From Streptomyces hyaluromycini (lineage in GTDB: Bacteria > Actinomycetota > Actinomycetes > Streptomycetales > Streptomycetaceae): a stretch of 64,000 nt of DNA. The stretch is from positions 372,001-436,000 of the forward strand of contig NZ_BCFL01000018.1 of NCBI RefSeq assembly GCF_002217755.1. The letters run 5' to 3'. This document shows positions 51,366-59,256 of the stretch, piece by piece (position 1 is the first letter of the stretch; each line of letters starts with the position of its first letter). A program made the position numbers and the translations under genes. The notes under the pieces are model-generated. The model was not told the DNA's origin, did no database searches, and saw only the letters and a program-made list of their open reading frames with translations.

Positions 51366-52601
51366 GTGGACAGGACGGGCGTGCGGCGTGCCCTGGTGTT
51401 GCTGCTGGCCGCCTGGGGCGCCACCCGGCTGGTGCTGCTGCTGTTCGCCCTGAAGGTGTTCGTGTTCCCCGGCGCGGACGTCACCACCGACGTGTCCGTC
51501 ATCTACCAGGGCTGGTACGAGGTCCTGCGGCACGGAACGTTTCCTCTGGACGACGTCACCTGGCAGTACCCGCCCGCGGCCGCCCTGGCGATCCTCTCCC
51601 CCGTGCTGCTGCCCTTCCTGGACTACCCGACCGCCTTCTTCGTGCTGGCCTGCCTGGCCGACCTGGTGGTCCTGTGCCTCCTCCTCTACGCCGGTCTGCG
51701 CCCCGGCCGGACCCTGCGCGGCGCCTCGGTCTGGGTGCTCGGCGTCCCGCTCCTCGGCCCGACCGTCTACTCCCGCTACGACCTGATGGTCACCGCCGTC
51801 GCCGTCGCCGCGCTGCTCGCCGGGGCCCGGCATCCCCGGATCATGGGCGCGCTGGCCGGCTTCGGCGCGATGGTCAAGGTGTGGCCGGCACTGCTGCTCG
51901 TGGGTGCCGTACGGCGGCGGGCCTGGGCGTCGGCGGCGGTCACGGCGGGCGCGGTCGGCGCGCTGTTCGCGGTGGCCATGCCCGGCGCGTTCGCCTTCCT
52001 GACCTTCCAGCGGGACCGGGGCACCGAGGTGGAGTCCCTGGGTGCGCTGGTCTTCCACATCGCCCGGCACTTCGGCTGGCACGGCGAGGTGCTGCTCAAC
52101 TACGGCTCGATCGAGTTCCTCGGCCCGGACGTGCAGGCGGTGAGCACGGCGGCCCTGCTGCTCACCGCGCTCGCGTTCGGCTGGCTGCTGCTGTGGCGGC
52201 TGTCGGCGGTCCGCTTCCGGTCCCACACGCTCGCGGACGCCGCCTTCACCGCCGTCCTGATGTTCACGGTCACCAGCCGGGTGATCAGCCCGCAGTACAT
52301 GGTGTGGCTGGTGGGCCTGGCCGCCGTCTGCCTCTGCTTCCGCGCCAGTCGCATGGCCCTGCCCGCGGTGCTGCTCCTCCTGGCGACCTTCGTGACGGTC
52401 CTGGAGTTCCCGGTCGGCTTCTCGCACGTCGTGGTGAGCGACTGGTACGGCATCACCCTGCTGGTCCTGCGCAACGGCCTCCTGCTCGCGGCGACGGTCA
52501 CGGCGGCCCGCGTGCTGTGGCGCGCCACGGTGACCGAGACGGCCGTCGCCCCCTTCCCGTCTCAGGCCACCCGCACGAAGGACACCCCGGTCTCCTCCTG
52601 A
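51366..52601 (+). CDS. GT-C mannosyltransferase (GT87/DUF2029, Rv2181-like)
   Basis: The 411-residue polytopic membrane protein has about 10-11 helices and the GT-C type acidic loop Ala-Asp-Val-Thr-Thr-Asp-Val ... Gln-Tyr-Pro-Pro, shared by DUF2029 polyprenol-phosphate-mannose-dependent enzymes. It probably adds alpha-1,2-mannose to lipoglycans, as proposed for Rv2181. GTG 51366 was chosen at the start of the hydrophobic helix; the frame is open upstream but there is no ribosome site. Its 3' end overlaps the convergent MATE gene by 40 bp. Confidence 0.88.
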   Translation: MDRTGVRRALVLLLAAWGATRLVLLLFALKVFVFPGADVTTDVSVIYQGWYEVLRHGTFPLDDVTWQYPPAAALAILSPVLLPFLDYPTAFFVLACLADLVVLCLLLYAGLRPGRTLRGASVWVLGVPLLGPTVYSRYDLMVTAVAVAALLAGARHPRIMGALAGFGAMVKVWPALLLVGAVRRRAWASAAVTAGAVGALFAVAMPGAFAFLTFQRDRGTEVESLGALVFHIARHFGWHGEVLLNYGSIEFLGPDVQAVSTAALLLTALAFGWLLLWRLSAVRFRSHTLADAAFTAVLMFTVTSRVISPQYMVWLVGLAAVCLCFRASRMALPAVLLLLATFVTVLEFPVGFSHVVVSDWYGITLLVLRNGLLLAATVTAARVLWRATVTETAVAPFPSQATRTKDTPVSS

Positions 52602-53890
52602 GCCCGGGACAGCAGTACCCCCACGGCCGCGCACTGCACCGCCATGGCGAGGGCCAGCGCCAGGCAGATCCCGGGCAGCCCGAACGCCGACAGGGCGTGG
52701 GCGAGCAGCAGCTGGACGGCCGTACCCAGCACGGTCACCCGCAGCAGCGCCGGCGCCCCGCCGCTGCCCTCGAAGACCCCGCCGAGCGCGATGAAACCGG
52801 CCATCAGGAGCAGATAGGGCCCGACGCAGCGCAGGAACAGCACGCCCTGGTGGGCGACGGCGGGCCCGGCGCCGAAGGCGGCCATGATCCAGGGCGCGGT
52901 CGCGGCGAGCAGTGCGGCGGCGGCAAGCCCGACCGCCCCCGACACCAGCACCGCCTGCCGGCCGGTCTCCCTGCGGGCGTCGCCGCCCTCGCCGCGGCTG
53001 TGCGCCGTGTGGATGGCGGCCGCCTGGCGCACCGCGTAGAAGGCCATCGTCGCGACGTACATGACCTTGTACGCGATCGCGTACGCGGCGACCGCCGGCA
53101 CCCCGAGCCGGGCCACGATCGCCACCAGCGCCAGCGCGCCGCCCTGCCGGACGGTGAAGTCGGCGGACATGGGCAGCCCGGTGCGCAGGGTCCGGCGCAG
53201 GGCGGCGGGTACCGGTTCGGCAGCCGCGGACGCGGCCGCGGTGCACAGCAGGGCGTTGCGGCGCAGGGCCCGCAGGCCCGCTCCCAGAGCCACGCAGCGG
53301 CACAGCACGGTCGAGGCGGCGGCGCCCCGGACGCCGTACAGGTGGATGAGGAACGGGTCGCAGACCAGGATCAGGGCGTTGGCCAGCAGGGCCAGGCGCA
53401 TCGGCGTGCGGGTGTCGCCGGTGCCCTTGAGGATGCCGTCGACCAGTTGCTGGGCGAAGAAGACGGTCATGCCCGGCAGGGAGATCGCGAAGTAGGCGGT
53501 GGCGAGGGGCAGGGCCGGACCCGGGCCGCCGAAGACCAGCCGGGCCAGGGGCTCGCGCAGCAGCAGCCCGCCGACCACGACCACCGGGGTGACCAGGCCG
53601 CACAGCGCCCAGCCGCCGCGTACGGCGGCCCGTACCGCGCCGGGGTCCCGGGCCCCTCTGGCGTGTGCGACGAGCACGGTCGTGCCGGAGGCGAAGACCA
53701 GGGCGACGCCGAGCAGCACGTTCTCGGCGTTGGTCGCGACGGCGACGGCGGCCACGGCGGCGGAGCCGAGCCGGGACACCCAGACCGTGTTGATGATCCC
53801 GGCGGCGACGGAGGCGAGCAGCGAGAAGTAGACGGGGCGGGCGAGCGAGACGAGCTGCTTGCGGTGGGCGTTCACGGTGGTCCCCCTCAT
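52562..53890 (-). CDS. MATE family multidrug/Na+ efflux transporter
   Basis: The 442-residue protein has the 12-helix MATE layout with duplicated halves. Key features are the N-terminal Pro in Leu-Ala-Arg-Pro-Val-Tyr, and Leu-Gly-Val-Ala-Leu-Val-Phe-Ala-Ser-Gly-Thr. The start is ATG 53890, and the promoter is shared with the PadR gene across a 76-bp gap containing a 28-bp near-perfect inverted repeat. The pump substrate is unknown. Its expression is presumably relieved when PadR binds a phenolic or drug ligand. Confidence 0.92.
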   Translation of the reverse strand: MRGTTVNAHRKQLVSLARPVYFSLLASVAAGIINTVWVSRLGSAAVAAVAVATNAENVLLGVALVFASGTTVLVAHARGARDPGAVRAAVRGGWALCGLVTPVVVVGGLLLREPLARLVFGGPGPALPLATAYFAISLPGMTVFFAQQLVDGILKGTGDTRTPMRLALLANALILVCDPFLIHLYGVRGAAASTVLCRCVALGAGLRALRRNALLCTAAASAAAEPVPAALRRTLRTGLPMSADFTVRQGGALALVAIVARLGVPAVAAYAIAYKVMYVATMAFYAVRQAAAIHTAHSRGEGGDARRETGRQAVLVSGAVGLAAAALLAATAPWIMAAFGAGPAVAHQGVLFLRCVGPYLLLMAGFIALGGVFEGSGGAPALLRVTVLGTAVQLLLAHALSAFGLPGICLALALAMAVQCAAVGVLLSRAQEETGVSFVRVA

Positions 53891-53899
53891 GACGGTGTG

Positions 53900-53927
53900 C
53901 CTCTAATCGAGGTATCTCGAATAGAGG
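53900..53927. promoter_or_regulatory. PadR-type operator between MATE and padR genes
   Basis: Arms CCTCTAATCGAG (53900-53911) and CTCGAATAGAGG (53916-53927) are inverted with a GTAT centre and match at 11 of 12 positions. The site sits just upstream of both start codons (MATE at 53890; PadR at 53967), with a TAACAT -10-like box at 53928-53933. It is likely the binding site of the adjacent PadR. Confidence 0.8.
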
Positions 53928-53966
53928 TAACATGGGGGTCGCGACGTCCGCAAGGAGGAATGCAGC

Positions 53967-54500
53967 GTGCTGGAACTGTCGATCCTGGGCTTCCTCGCCG
54001 AGGAGCCGTTGCACGGCTATGAGCTCAAGGAGCGGATCAAGGCGCTGAGCGGGCACGTCCGCCCGGTCAGCGACGGCGCCCTCTATCCGGCGATCGCACG
54101 GCTGGTCGCCGCCGGCCGGCTGGACCAGCACACCGAGGAGGGGGCGGGCGCGGCCCCACGCCGGGTGCTGTCGCTGACCGAGCAGGGCCGGGCGGACCTG
54201 CTCGACCGGCTGCGCCACCCCAAGCAGGCGGAGATCACCGACCACGTCCGCTTCAACACGGTCCTGGCCTTCCTGCGCCACCTCCCGGACCGGGCGGAGC
54301 AGGCGGCCGTGCTGCGTCGCCGGCTGGACTTCCTTCAGACCCCGTCGAGCTTCTTCTACCGGGACGGCGAGCCGGTGCGGGCGGAGGAGAGCGGGGACCT
54401 GTTCCGGGAGGGGATGCTGCGGGTCGCGCGGGCGACCGGCACGGCCGAGCGGGCCTGGCTGGCGGAGGCGATCGAGCGGCTGGCTCAGTCGCCGAGCTGA
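53967..54500 (+). CDS. PadR family transcriptional regulator
   Basis: The 177-residue protein has the PadR winged helix: Met-Leu-Glu-Leu-Ser-Ile-Leu-Gly-Phe-Leu-Ala-Glu-Glu-Pro-Leu-His-Gly-Tyr-Glu-Leu, with Gly-Ala-Leu-Tyr-Pro-Ala-Ile at the recognition helix. A C-terminal helical dimer domain (Vir_act_alpha_C type) follows. GTG 53967 has a perfect AAGGAGG site. It is divergent from the MATE pump and probably represses both itself and the pump. Its 3' end overlaps the convergent lipoprotein gene by 16 bp. Confidence 0.93.
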   Translation: MLELSILGFLAEEPLHGYELKERIKALSGHVRPVSDGALYPAIARLVAAGRLDQHTEEGAGAAPRRVLSLTEQGRADLLDRLRHPKQAEITDHVRFNTVLAFLRHLPDRAEQAAVLRRRLDFLQTPSSFFYRDGEPVRAEESGDLFREGMLRVARATGTAERAWLAEAIERLAQSPS

Positions 54501-55681
54501 GCCGTCAGGTAGTCGCGCCAGCGGGCGGTGAAGTCCGGCAGGGTCGTTCCGAGTTCGGTCTTCAGCGCGTCCTCGACCGCGCCCGCCCGCTCCTTGTGCG
54601 CGCCGACGGCCCGGTAGAAGGCGCCGAGCTTCTCCTCGCCCCAGTGACCGGCGATCATCCGGCAGGCCAGCCAGCCGCCCTCGTAGGCCTGGGCCAGCTT
54701 GGTGGGGTCGTCGGTGAAGCCGAAGTCCTTGTCCGCCGGGAGGTCTTCGGGGACGTCTCCGGCCTCGACGGCGCGGGCGAGTTCCGGTGCGGCCTCGGTG
54801 GGCGTACGGCCGGTGTCGAGGTAGCCGATCCAGTCGGCGTAGCCCTCGGAGAGCCAGAGCGGGGTGGCGGCCGTGGTGTGGGCACGGGTGGCCACATGGG
54901 TCGTCTCGTGGGTGAGGACGACCTGTCTGCCGACCGAGCCGAGCCCGGCGTACGCCTCCGGGTTGAGGATGACCCGGTCCGCGGGCGCCTGGCCCGAGCC
55001 GCCCGCCTCGCCGGTGGTGACGGCGGCGATGCCCCGGTAGTTGGAGGCGGGGGCACCCAGCAGGCCCGCCATCCCGTTCAGCGACCCGGGTACGAGCAGG
55101 ACCACCCGCCGGGTCCAGTCCGTGCCCCAGGCCTTGGAGACCTGGGGGACGGCGGTGTCGGCGAGCCGGGCGTAGCCGCGCAGCACGGCCCCGGACTGGC
55201 CGACGCCGAGGACGAGGGCGTGGGCGGACTTGAGGGCGGTGACCTTGCCCTGGTCCCAGAGTTGTTGCGCGGACTTCTTGGCGGGCTTGTCGTATGTGAC
55301 ATACCACCGTCCGTCGGCGGTGCGGCTGAGTGTGACCGTACGGTCCGTCGTCACCGGCGCCTTGTCGTAGCCCTGTATCCGGTAGCTGAGCCGCGCGTCG
55401 GCGGTGGCGCCGGCGCCGTCGGGGTGGAGGGCGGTCAGCCGGTAGCTCCAGTCGGCGAGCGGTACGGCCCGCAGGTTCGCGTACGGGCTCCGGGTGCCGG
55501 TCTCGGCGTACGCCTTCTCGTCATGGCCGAGGACCGCGGCCGCGCGGCGGTCCAGGACCTGCTGCACCTGGGCCATGGCCGCGCCGGTCGACGACTGCCC
55601 GCCGCCGCATCCGGCCAGCGGCAGGAGCACCAGACACAGCCCCACCGCTCCTGAGCGCCACGCCCGTCCACGACCAGCCAC
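54485..55681 (-). CDS. Secreted lipoprotein, HExxH zinc metalloprotease-like
   Basis: The 398-residue protein has a lipobox Leu-Leu-Pro-Leu-Ala-Gly-Cys at about residues 20-25, so it is lipid-anchored outside the membrane. A NTF2-like N-terminal domain (about 30-150) precedes a gluzincin-type peptidase (peptidase MA-like) domain with His258-Glu-Thr-Thr-His262 and the third-ligand Trp-Leu-Ser-Glu-Gly-Tyr-Ala-Asp-Trp. Substrate is unknown. The start is GTG 55681, 6 nt from a TACGAT box (55688-55693), another leaderless gene. Confidence 0.87.
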   Translation of the reverse strand: MAGRGRAWRSGAVGLCLVLLPLAGCGGGQSSTGAAMAQVQQVLDRRAAAVLGHDEKAYAETGTRSPYANLRAVPLADWSYRLTALHPDGAGATADARLSYRIQGYDKAPVTTDRTVTLSRTADGRWYVTYDKPAKKSAQQLWDQGKVTALKSAHALVLGVGQSGAVLRGYARLADTAVPQVSKAWGTDWTRRVVLLVPGSLNGMAGLLGAPASNYRGIAAVTTGEAGGSGQAPADRVILNPEAYAGLGSVGRQVVLTHETTHVATRAHTTAATPLWLSEGYADWIGYLDTGRTPTEAAPELARAVEAGDVPEDLPADKDFGFTDDPTKLAQAYEGGWLACRMIAGHWGEEKLGAFYRAVGAHKERAGAVEDALKTELGTTLPDFTARWRDYLTAQLGD

Positions 55682-55711
55682 TTTCCGATCGTAAGGGCAG
55701 GAGCCCGGAAG

Positions 55712-56755
55712 TCAGGGCCGGGTGACGGAGGAGACGGGCATCATTCCGACCGGGTCGTAGCGGACCGGGGCGCCCGGGTAGGGGGCGTGGATGACCTGGC
55801 CGTTGCCGACGTACATGGCCACATGGCTGGCGTCGGAGCGGTAGACGACCAGGTCACCGGGTTGCGCCTGGGAGAGCGGGACCTGGCGGCCGGCGTAGCG
55901 CTGCTCCTGCGAGGTGCGCGGGAGGTGGATCCCGGCGTGGGCGTACGACCACTGCATCAGGCCCGAGCAGTCGAAGCCGGAGGGGCCGCTGGCGCCCCAG
56001 ACGTACGGCTTGCCGAGGGCGGAGCGGGCGGCGGCGATCGCGGCGGCGGCGCGTCCGTCGGAGACGGCGATGTCGGAGAGGGCGGGCAGGTCGGCCCGGC
56101 CGTCGCCGCGGGAGGCGTGCTCGAAGGCGGCGCGATCGGCGGCGGGCATCGCGTTGAGGAGTTGCCGGGCCCTGGCGAGCTTGTTCTCCACGACGGCCTT
56201 GTGGGAGGCGACCGCCCTGCGGCTGTGCTCCAGTTCGGCGAGCTTCCCGGCGGCCTCGGTGCGCTCCTGGGCGAGTTCGCGCATCGCCGTCCGGAGCTGC
56301 CTGAGCTGTCCGGCCCGGCGGACGTCGATACGGTCGATCAGGGAGGCCCGGTCGAGGTAGTCCTGGGGGTCGTCGGAGAACAGCAGGGCCACGGTGGGGT
56401 CGATGCCGCCGGAGCGGTACTGGGCGCCGGCGAGCGAACCGAGCGCCTCCCGCATGGTGTTGATGCGCTGCTGCTGGCGGGCGACGCGGTCCTGGGAGTC
56501 GTGCACCTCGCGGCGCAGCGCACCGGCCCGCTCGTCGGCCTTGTCGTAGGCCTGGGTCGCCTCCTCGGCCTGCTGGTACAGCCGGTCCACCTCGGCGCGG
56601 CTGTCGGCGTGCGGCGCGGCGCTCGCCGGTACGGCACCGAGCGCGGCGGCCGCGGCCGACAGCACGCAGAGAGCGGCACCGGCGCCCCGGTTGAAACCGG
56701 ACGACGGTGCGAGACGGCGATGAGACCCCACGGCGGTCCTTCTGCTGGCGGACAT
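55712..56755 (-). CDS. NlpC/P60 cell-wall endopeptidase with coiled-coil (RipC-like), copy 1
   Basis: The 347-residue protein is secreted (basic start, then Ala-rich helix cleaved near Ala-Ser-Ala-Ala, about residue 45). It has a long coiled coil (about 50-215) and a C-terminal NlpC/P60 domain with the catalytic Cys263 in Phe-Asp-Cys-Ser-Gly and His in Ser-His-Val-Ala-Met-Tyr. It should cut peptidoglycan stem peptides, with activity perhaps gated by the coiled coil. It corresponds to RipC (Rv2190c) by neighbourhood. ATG 56755 has a GGGGGAAG site. A promoter with TTGGCC-N18-TACTGT lies about 60-90 bp upstream. Confidence 0.93.
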   Translation of the reverse strand: MSASRRTAVGSHRRLAPSSGFNRGAGAALCVLSAAAAALGAVPASAAPHADSRAEVDRLYQQAEEATQAYDKADERAGALRREVHDSQDRVARQQQRINTMREALGSLAGAQYRSGGIDPTVALLFSDDPQDYLDRASLIDRIDVRRAGQLRQLRTAMRELAQERTEAAGKLAELEHSRRAVASHKAVVENKLARARQLLNAMPAADRAAFEHASRGDGRADLPALSDIAVSDGRAAAAIAAARSALGKPYVWGASGPSGFDCSGLMQWSYAHAGIHLPRTSQEQRYAGRQVPLSQAQPGDLVVYRSDASHVAMYVGNGQVIHAPYPGAPVRYDPVGMMPVSSVTRP

Positions 56756-56813
56756 GTACCGCTTCCCCCGGCGCGGGGACGGGGGTGCCCCGGCGCCGGA
56801 GGAAACGCGCCCG

Positions 56814-56843
56814 ACAGTAGCCGCGCGATCGCACCCCGGCCAA
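56814..56843 (-). promoter_or_regulatory. Promoter for NlpC/P60 gene 1
   Basis: On the minus strand a -35 TTGGCC and a -10 TACTGT (56814-56819) are 18 bp apart. The distance to the start codon (56755) leaves about 50 nt of leader. Confidence 0.5.
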
Positions 56844-56868
56844 AGACCTCGGCGGCCACGCAAGCGTG

Positions 56869-56904
56869 ACGCCCCGCCGCTGACGCAGGTCACCGGCGGG
56901 GCGT
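56869..56904. terminator. GC hairpin between NlpC/P60 gene and TnpB fragment
   Basis: Perfect 11-bp arms (acgccccgccg / cggcggggcgt) enclose a loop that itself pairs (tgac/gtca). It is the strongest structure in the 422-bp gap upstream of NlpC gene 1 (56756-57177), which holds no gene I can support. It could be a terminator or processing site. I saw no match to the c-di-AMP riboswitch core. Confidence 0.5.
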
Positions 56905-57177
56905 GGAGTCAGTTCCGGTTGCCGCGATTCGCCCGTTCGGGCGCCACGGCAAGTTGATCTTCGGCCGTACGGGTGTCGCGGTAGCCGGATGGGGTGGCAG
57001 CTGCTGCCGGTTGACCTTGCATGAGCATGTTCTGGCTTGCAGAGGTGAGAGCCCCGGCCGCCGGGTGCACGGACTTCCGGGAGAAACAGATGTCCTTCTG
57101 TCGAATGCGTGACCCCTTTCGATGGTGATCGTTGGATGCGATGGAAGGATCTTCGGGCTGCGAGTGGGGGTGACACA

Positions 57178-58005
57178 GTGAGCGGGCTGCGGGATGTGGC
57201 GGCGTCGTTCGTCGTGCCCGGTCCGACGGGGGTCGCGATCCGCGACCGGCTGAAGGCCCTCACCAGCGAAGACGAGAAGCTGCTGCGCCTGGTCGGTGAC
57301 CATCTGGGCGCACTTGCGTCCCGAGATCTGAAGGCACGGTGTTCAGCCCGGCCGGAGCACGACAGCGTGCAGTGGGCGCAGCGCAAGCGGTTCCTGACCG
57401 GGGATTCCTCCTCCCGCTGGGCCGGGAGTATCACGAAGGCCACCCATGATCAGTGGGCGCTCGCCCGGCGCGGCCGTCTGGCGCACATCCACAGCCTTCA
57501 GGCGGGCGTGCGCACGATCGCGCACCGGCTGTCCCTGCCCGTGGGTGAGCAGGGTTCCAGGCACGCGCCCGGCGGCTACCGCAGCAGGCAGGAATGGTTC
57601 GCCAAATCCCGCCGTCTGAACGTCCTGGAAGACCGGCTTCAGGCGGCACGGGCCGACTGGCAGGCCGGCATTGTGCACGTGGTGCGCGGAGGCAATCGAC
57701 TGCTGACCACCCGCCACGACGCAGCAGCCGTGGCGATCGGAAGGCGCGCCCTGGGACACCCGAGCCGGCGACGGACGGCACCGCCCCGTGACAACCAGAG
57801 TGATCGATACGGGCATCGGACCGTCCAGGCCAGACCGGACACCCCGGGGTGTGAGGGACACCGCCCCCGCATCCCCGGACCACGGACACGATCCGTGCCG
57901 CCCGGACGCGGAGCGAACGCGGTCGACCAGAACGCCCACCACCGTTCGGGGCGTTCGGCTGAGCATGAATCCTGGCAACAGGACTCACTCCCGCTCAGTC
58001 CTTAG
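57178..58005 (+). pseudogene. Truncated TnpB-like (IS605/IS607 accessory) gene
   Basis: The frame from GTG 57178 reads like the N-terminal third of an actinobacterial TnpB-type IS accessory protein: Leu-Arg-Asp-Val-Ala-Ala-Ser-Phe-Val-Val-Pro-Gly, then Ser-Ser-Arg-Trp-Ala-Gly-Ser-Ile-Thr-Lys-Ala-Thr-His-Asp-Gln-Trp, Thr-Ile-Ala-His-Arg-Leu-Ser-Leu-Pro-Val-Gly and Tyr-Arg-Ser-Arg-Gln-Glu-Trp. Recognisable sequence ends near 57720, at Arg-Leu-Leu-Thr-Thr-Arg-His; the rest to 58005 looks like random low-complexity frame. No RuvC-type Asp/Glu residues or zinc finger remain, so it cannot be an active nuclease. It lies between two paralogous NlpC/P60 genes. Confidence 0.7.
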
Positions 58006-58011
58006 GAACGG

Positions 58012-59046
58012 TCAGATGCGGACGCCGAACTCGAAGGTCATGTCGCTGATCGACTCGTAGCGGACGACGGCACCGGTGTGCGGGGCGTGCAGTACCTGGC
58101 CGTTGCCGGCGTACAGGCCGACGTGGTGGTAGTCGCCGTAGAAGATGACCAGGTCGCCGACCTTGAGGTCGCTCTCGCTGTAGATGCGGGTGCCGGCGTT
58201 GGCCTGTGCCTCAGAGGTGCGCGGGATGGTGACGCCGGCCTGGGCGTAGGCCCAGGAGGTCAGGCCCGAGCAGTCGAAGGAAGACGGGCCGGAGGCGCCG
58301 TAGACGTACGGCGAGCCGATCACGGACTGGGCGGCGGCGAAGGCGCTGGCGGCCCGGCTGGAGGCGGAGCCCGTGTTGCCGAGGTCCACGCGCGAGGAGG
58401 CGCGGCTGGCGGCCTGGGCCTGCTCGGCGTCGAGCGCGGCCTTCTCCTTGGCCGTCAGGGTGTTGAGCAGCTTCTGCGCGTCGGCGAGCTTGCCCTGGAC
58501 GGCCGACTTCTGCTTGGCCAGCTCGGTGCGGGTGGCGGAGAGGTCCTTGAGCTTGTCGGAGGCCTCTGCCCGCTCCTGGGCGAGTTCGCGCTGTTTGTCC
58601 TGAATCTTCTTCAGGGCCTCGACCTGCTGGCTGCTCAACTGGTCGAGCGTGGACGCCTTGTCGAGGTAGTCGTCCGGGTTGGACGAGAGGAAGAGCTGGA
58701 CCGACGGGTCGATGCCGCCGGAGCGGTACTGCGCGGTGGCCAGCGAACCGAGGCTGTCCCGCAGCTTGTTGAGCTCCTCCTGACCACGGGCCACGTTGTC
58801 CTGGATCGTGGATATTTCCTTCTGGAGCTTCTGCTGCTTGTCCTTGGCCCCGTCGAGCTTCTCGGTGGCCTGCTCGGCCTCCTCGTAGAGCTTGTCGACC
58901 TTCGCCTTGACCTCGTCCTTGCTCAGCTTCTCGCTGGGCGCCGCGTTGGCGGCATTGGCACTGAGGACTACGGCGGCGGCCGCCGCGGTGGTGAGCACGG
59001 TGACGCGCGCACGGCTCGGCTGCTTGGGTCGACGATGGGACGCCAC
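58012..59046 (-). CDS. NlpC/P60 cell-wall endopeptidase with coiled-coil, copy 2
   Basis: The 344-residue protein is the paralogue of the gene at 55712: signal (Ala-rich helix ending Ala-Asn-Ala-Ala), long Gln/Lys/Glu coiled coil (about 50-210), the shared Leu-Gly-Ser-Leu-Ala-x-Ala-Gln-Tyr-Arg-Ser-Gly-Gly-Ile-Asp-Pro block, and an NlpC/P60 domain with Cys259 in Phe-Asp-Cys-Ser-Gly and His in His-His-Val-Gly-Leu-Tyr. GTG 59046 has AAGGAG upstream, better than GTG 59076. A clear promoter (TTGAAC-N18-TAGGGT) lies at 59099-59128. Confidence 0.94.
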   Translation of the reverse strand: MASHRRPKQPSRARVTVLTTAAAAAVVLSANAANAAPSEKLSKDEVKAKVDKLYEEAEQATEKLDGAKDKQQKLQKEISTIQDNVARGQEELNKLRDSLGSLATAQYRSGGIDPSVQLFLSSNPDDYLDKASTLDQLSSQQVEALKKIQDKQRELAQERAEASDKLKDLSATRTELAKQKSAVQGKLADAQKLLNTLTAKEKAALDAEQAQAASRASSRVDLGNTGSASSRAASAFAAAQSVIGSPYVYGASGPSSFDCSGLTSWAYAQAGVTIPRTSEAQANAGTRIYSESDLKVGDLVIFYGDYHHVGLYAGNGQVLHAPHTGAVVRYESISDMTFEFGVRI

Positions 59047-59098
59047 GGAGACGGGCTCCTTCGTTTGAGTGATCACCCGTGTGGAGGTTCGAGCCCAG

Positions 59099-59128
59099 AC
59101 CCTAGTGACCTACCTGTGATCAGTTCAA
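59099..59128 (-). promoter_or_regulatory. Promoter for NlpC/P60 gene 2
   Basis: On the minus strand, -35 TTGAAC (59123-59128) and -10 TAGGGT (59099-59104) are 18 bp apart, ahead of the GTG at 59046. Confidence 0.7.
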
Positions 59129-59148
59129 ACCCAGCAGCGAAAAAAGTG

Positions 59149-59216
59149 GTCACGCAACGCACTCTTTGCACATAACTCACGAGCAGTAATGCGCGATTGA
59201 CGCTACGTTGCGTGAC
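59149..59216. repeat. Inverted repeat, 11-bp arms 46 bp apart
   Basis: GTCACGCAACG (59149-59159) and CGTTGCGTGAC (59206-59216) are exact complements. They lie between NlpC/P60 copy 2 and the NYN gene end. They could be paired operator sites or the ends of a small mobile remnant; no reading frame lies between them. Confidence 0.6.
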
Positions 59217-59256
59217 GGTTCGGTCAATTCGGGCATTGCATATGCGGGTTGCACGT

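Noticed and set aside
56756..57177. c-di-AMP (ydaO) riboswitch upstream of the NlpC/P60 gene
   Set aside because: Such riboswitches are often ahead of wall hydrolase genes, but I could not find the conserved core (GACAGCUAACC-type segment), only a GC hairpin and a promoter.
57178..58005. Active TnpB nuclease with guide RNA
   Set aside because: RuvC residues, zinc finger and the 3' region that normally supplies the guide are all missing.
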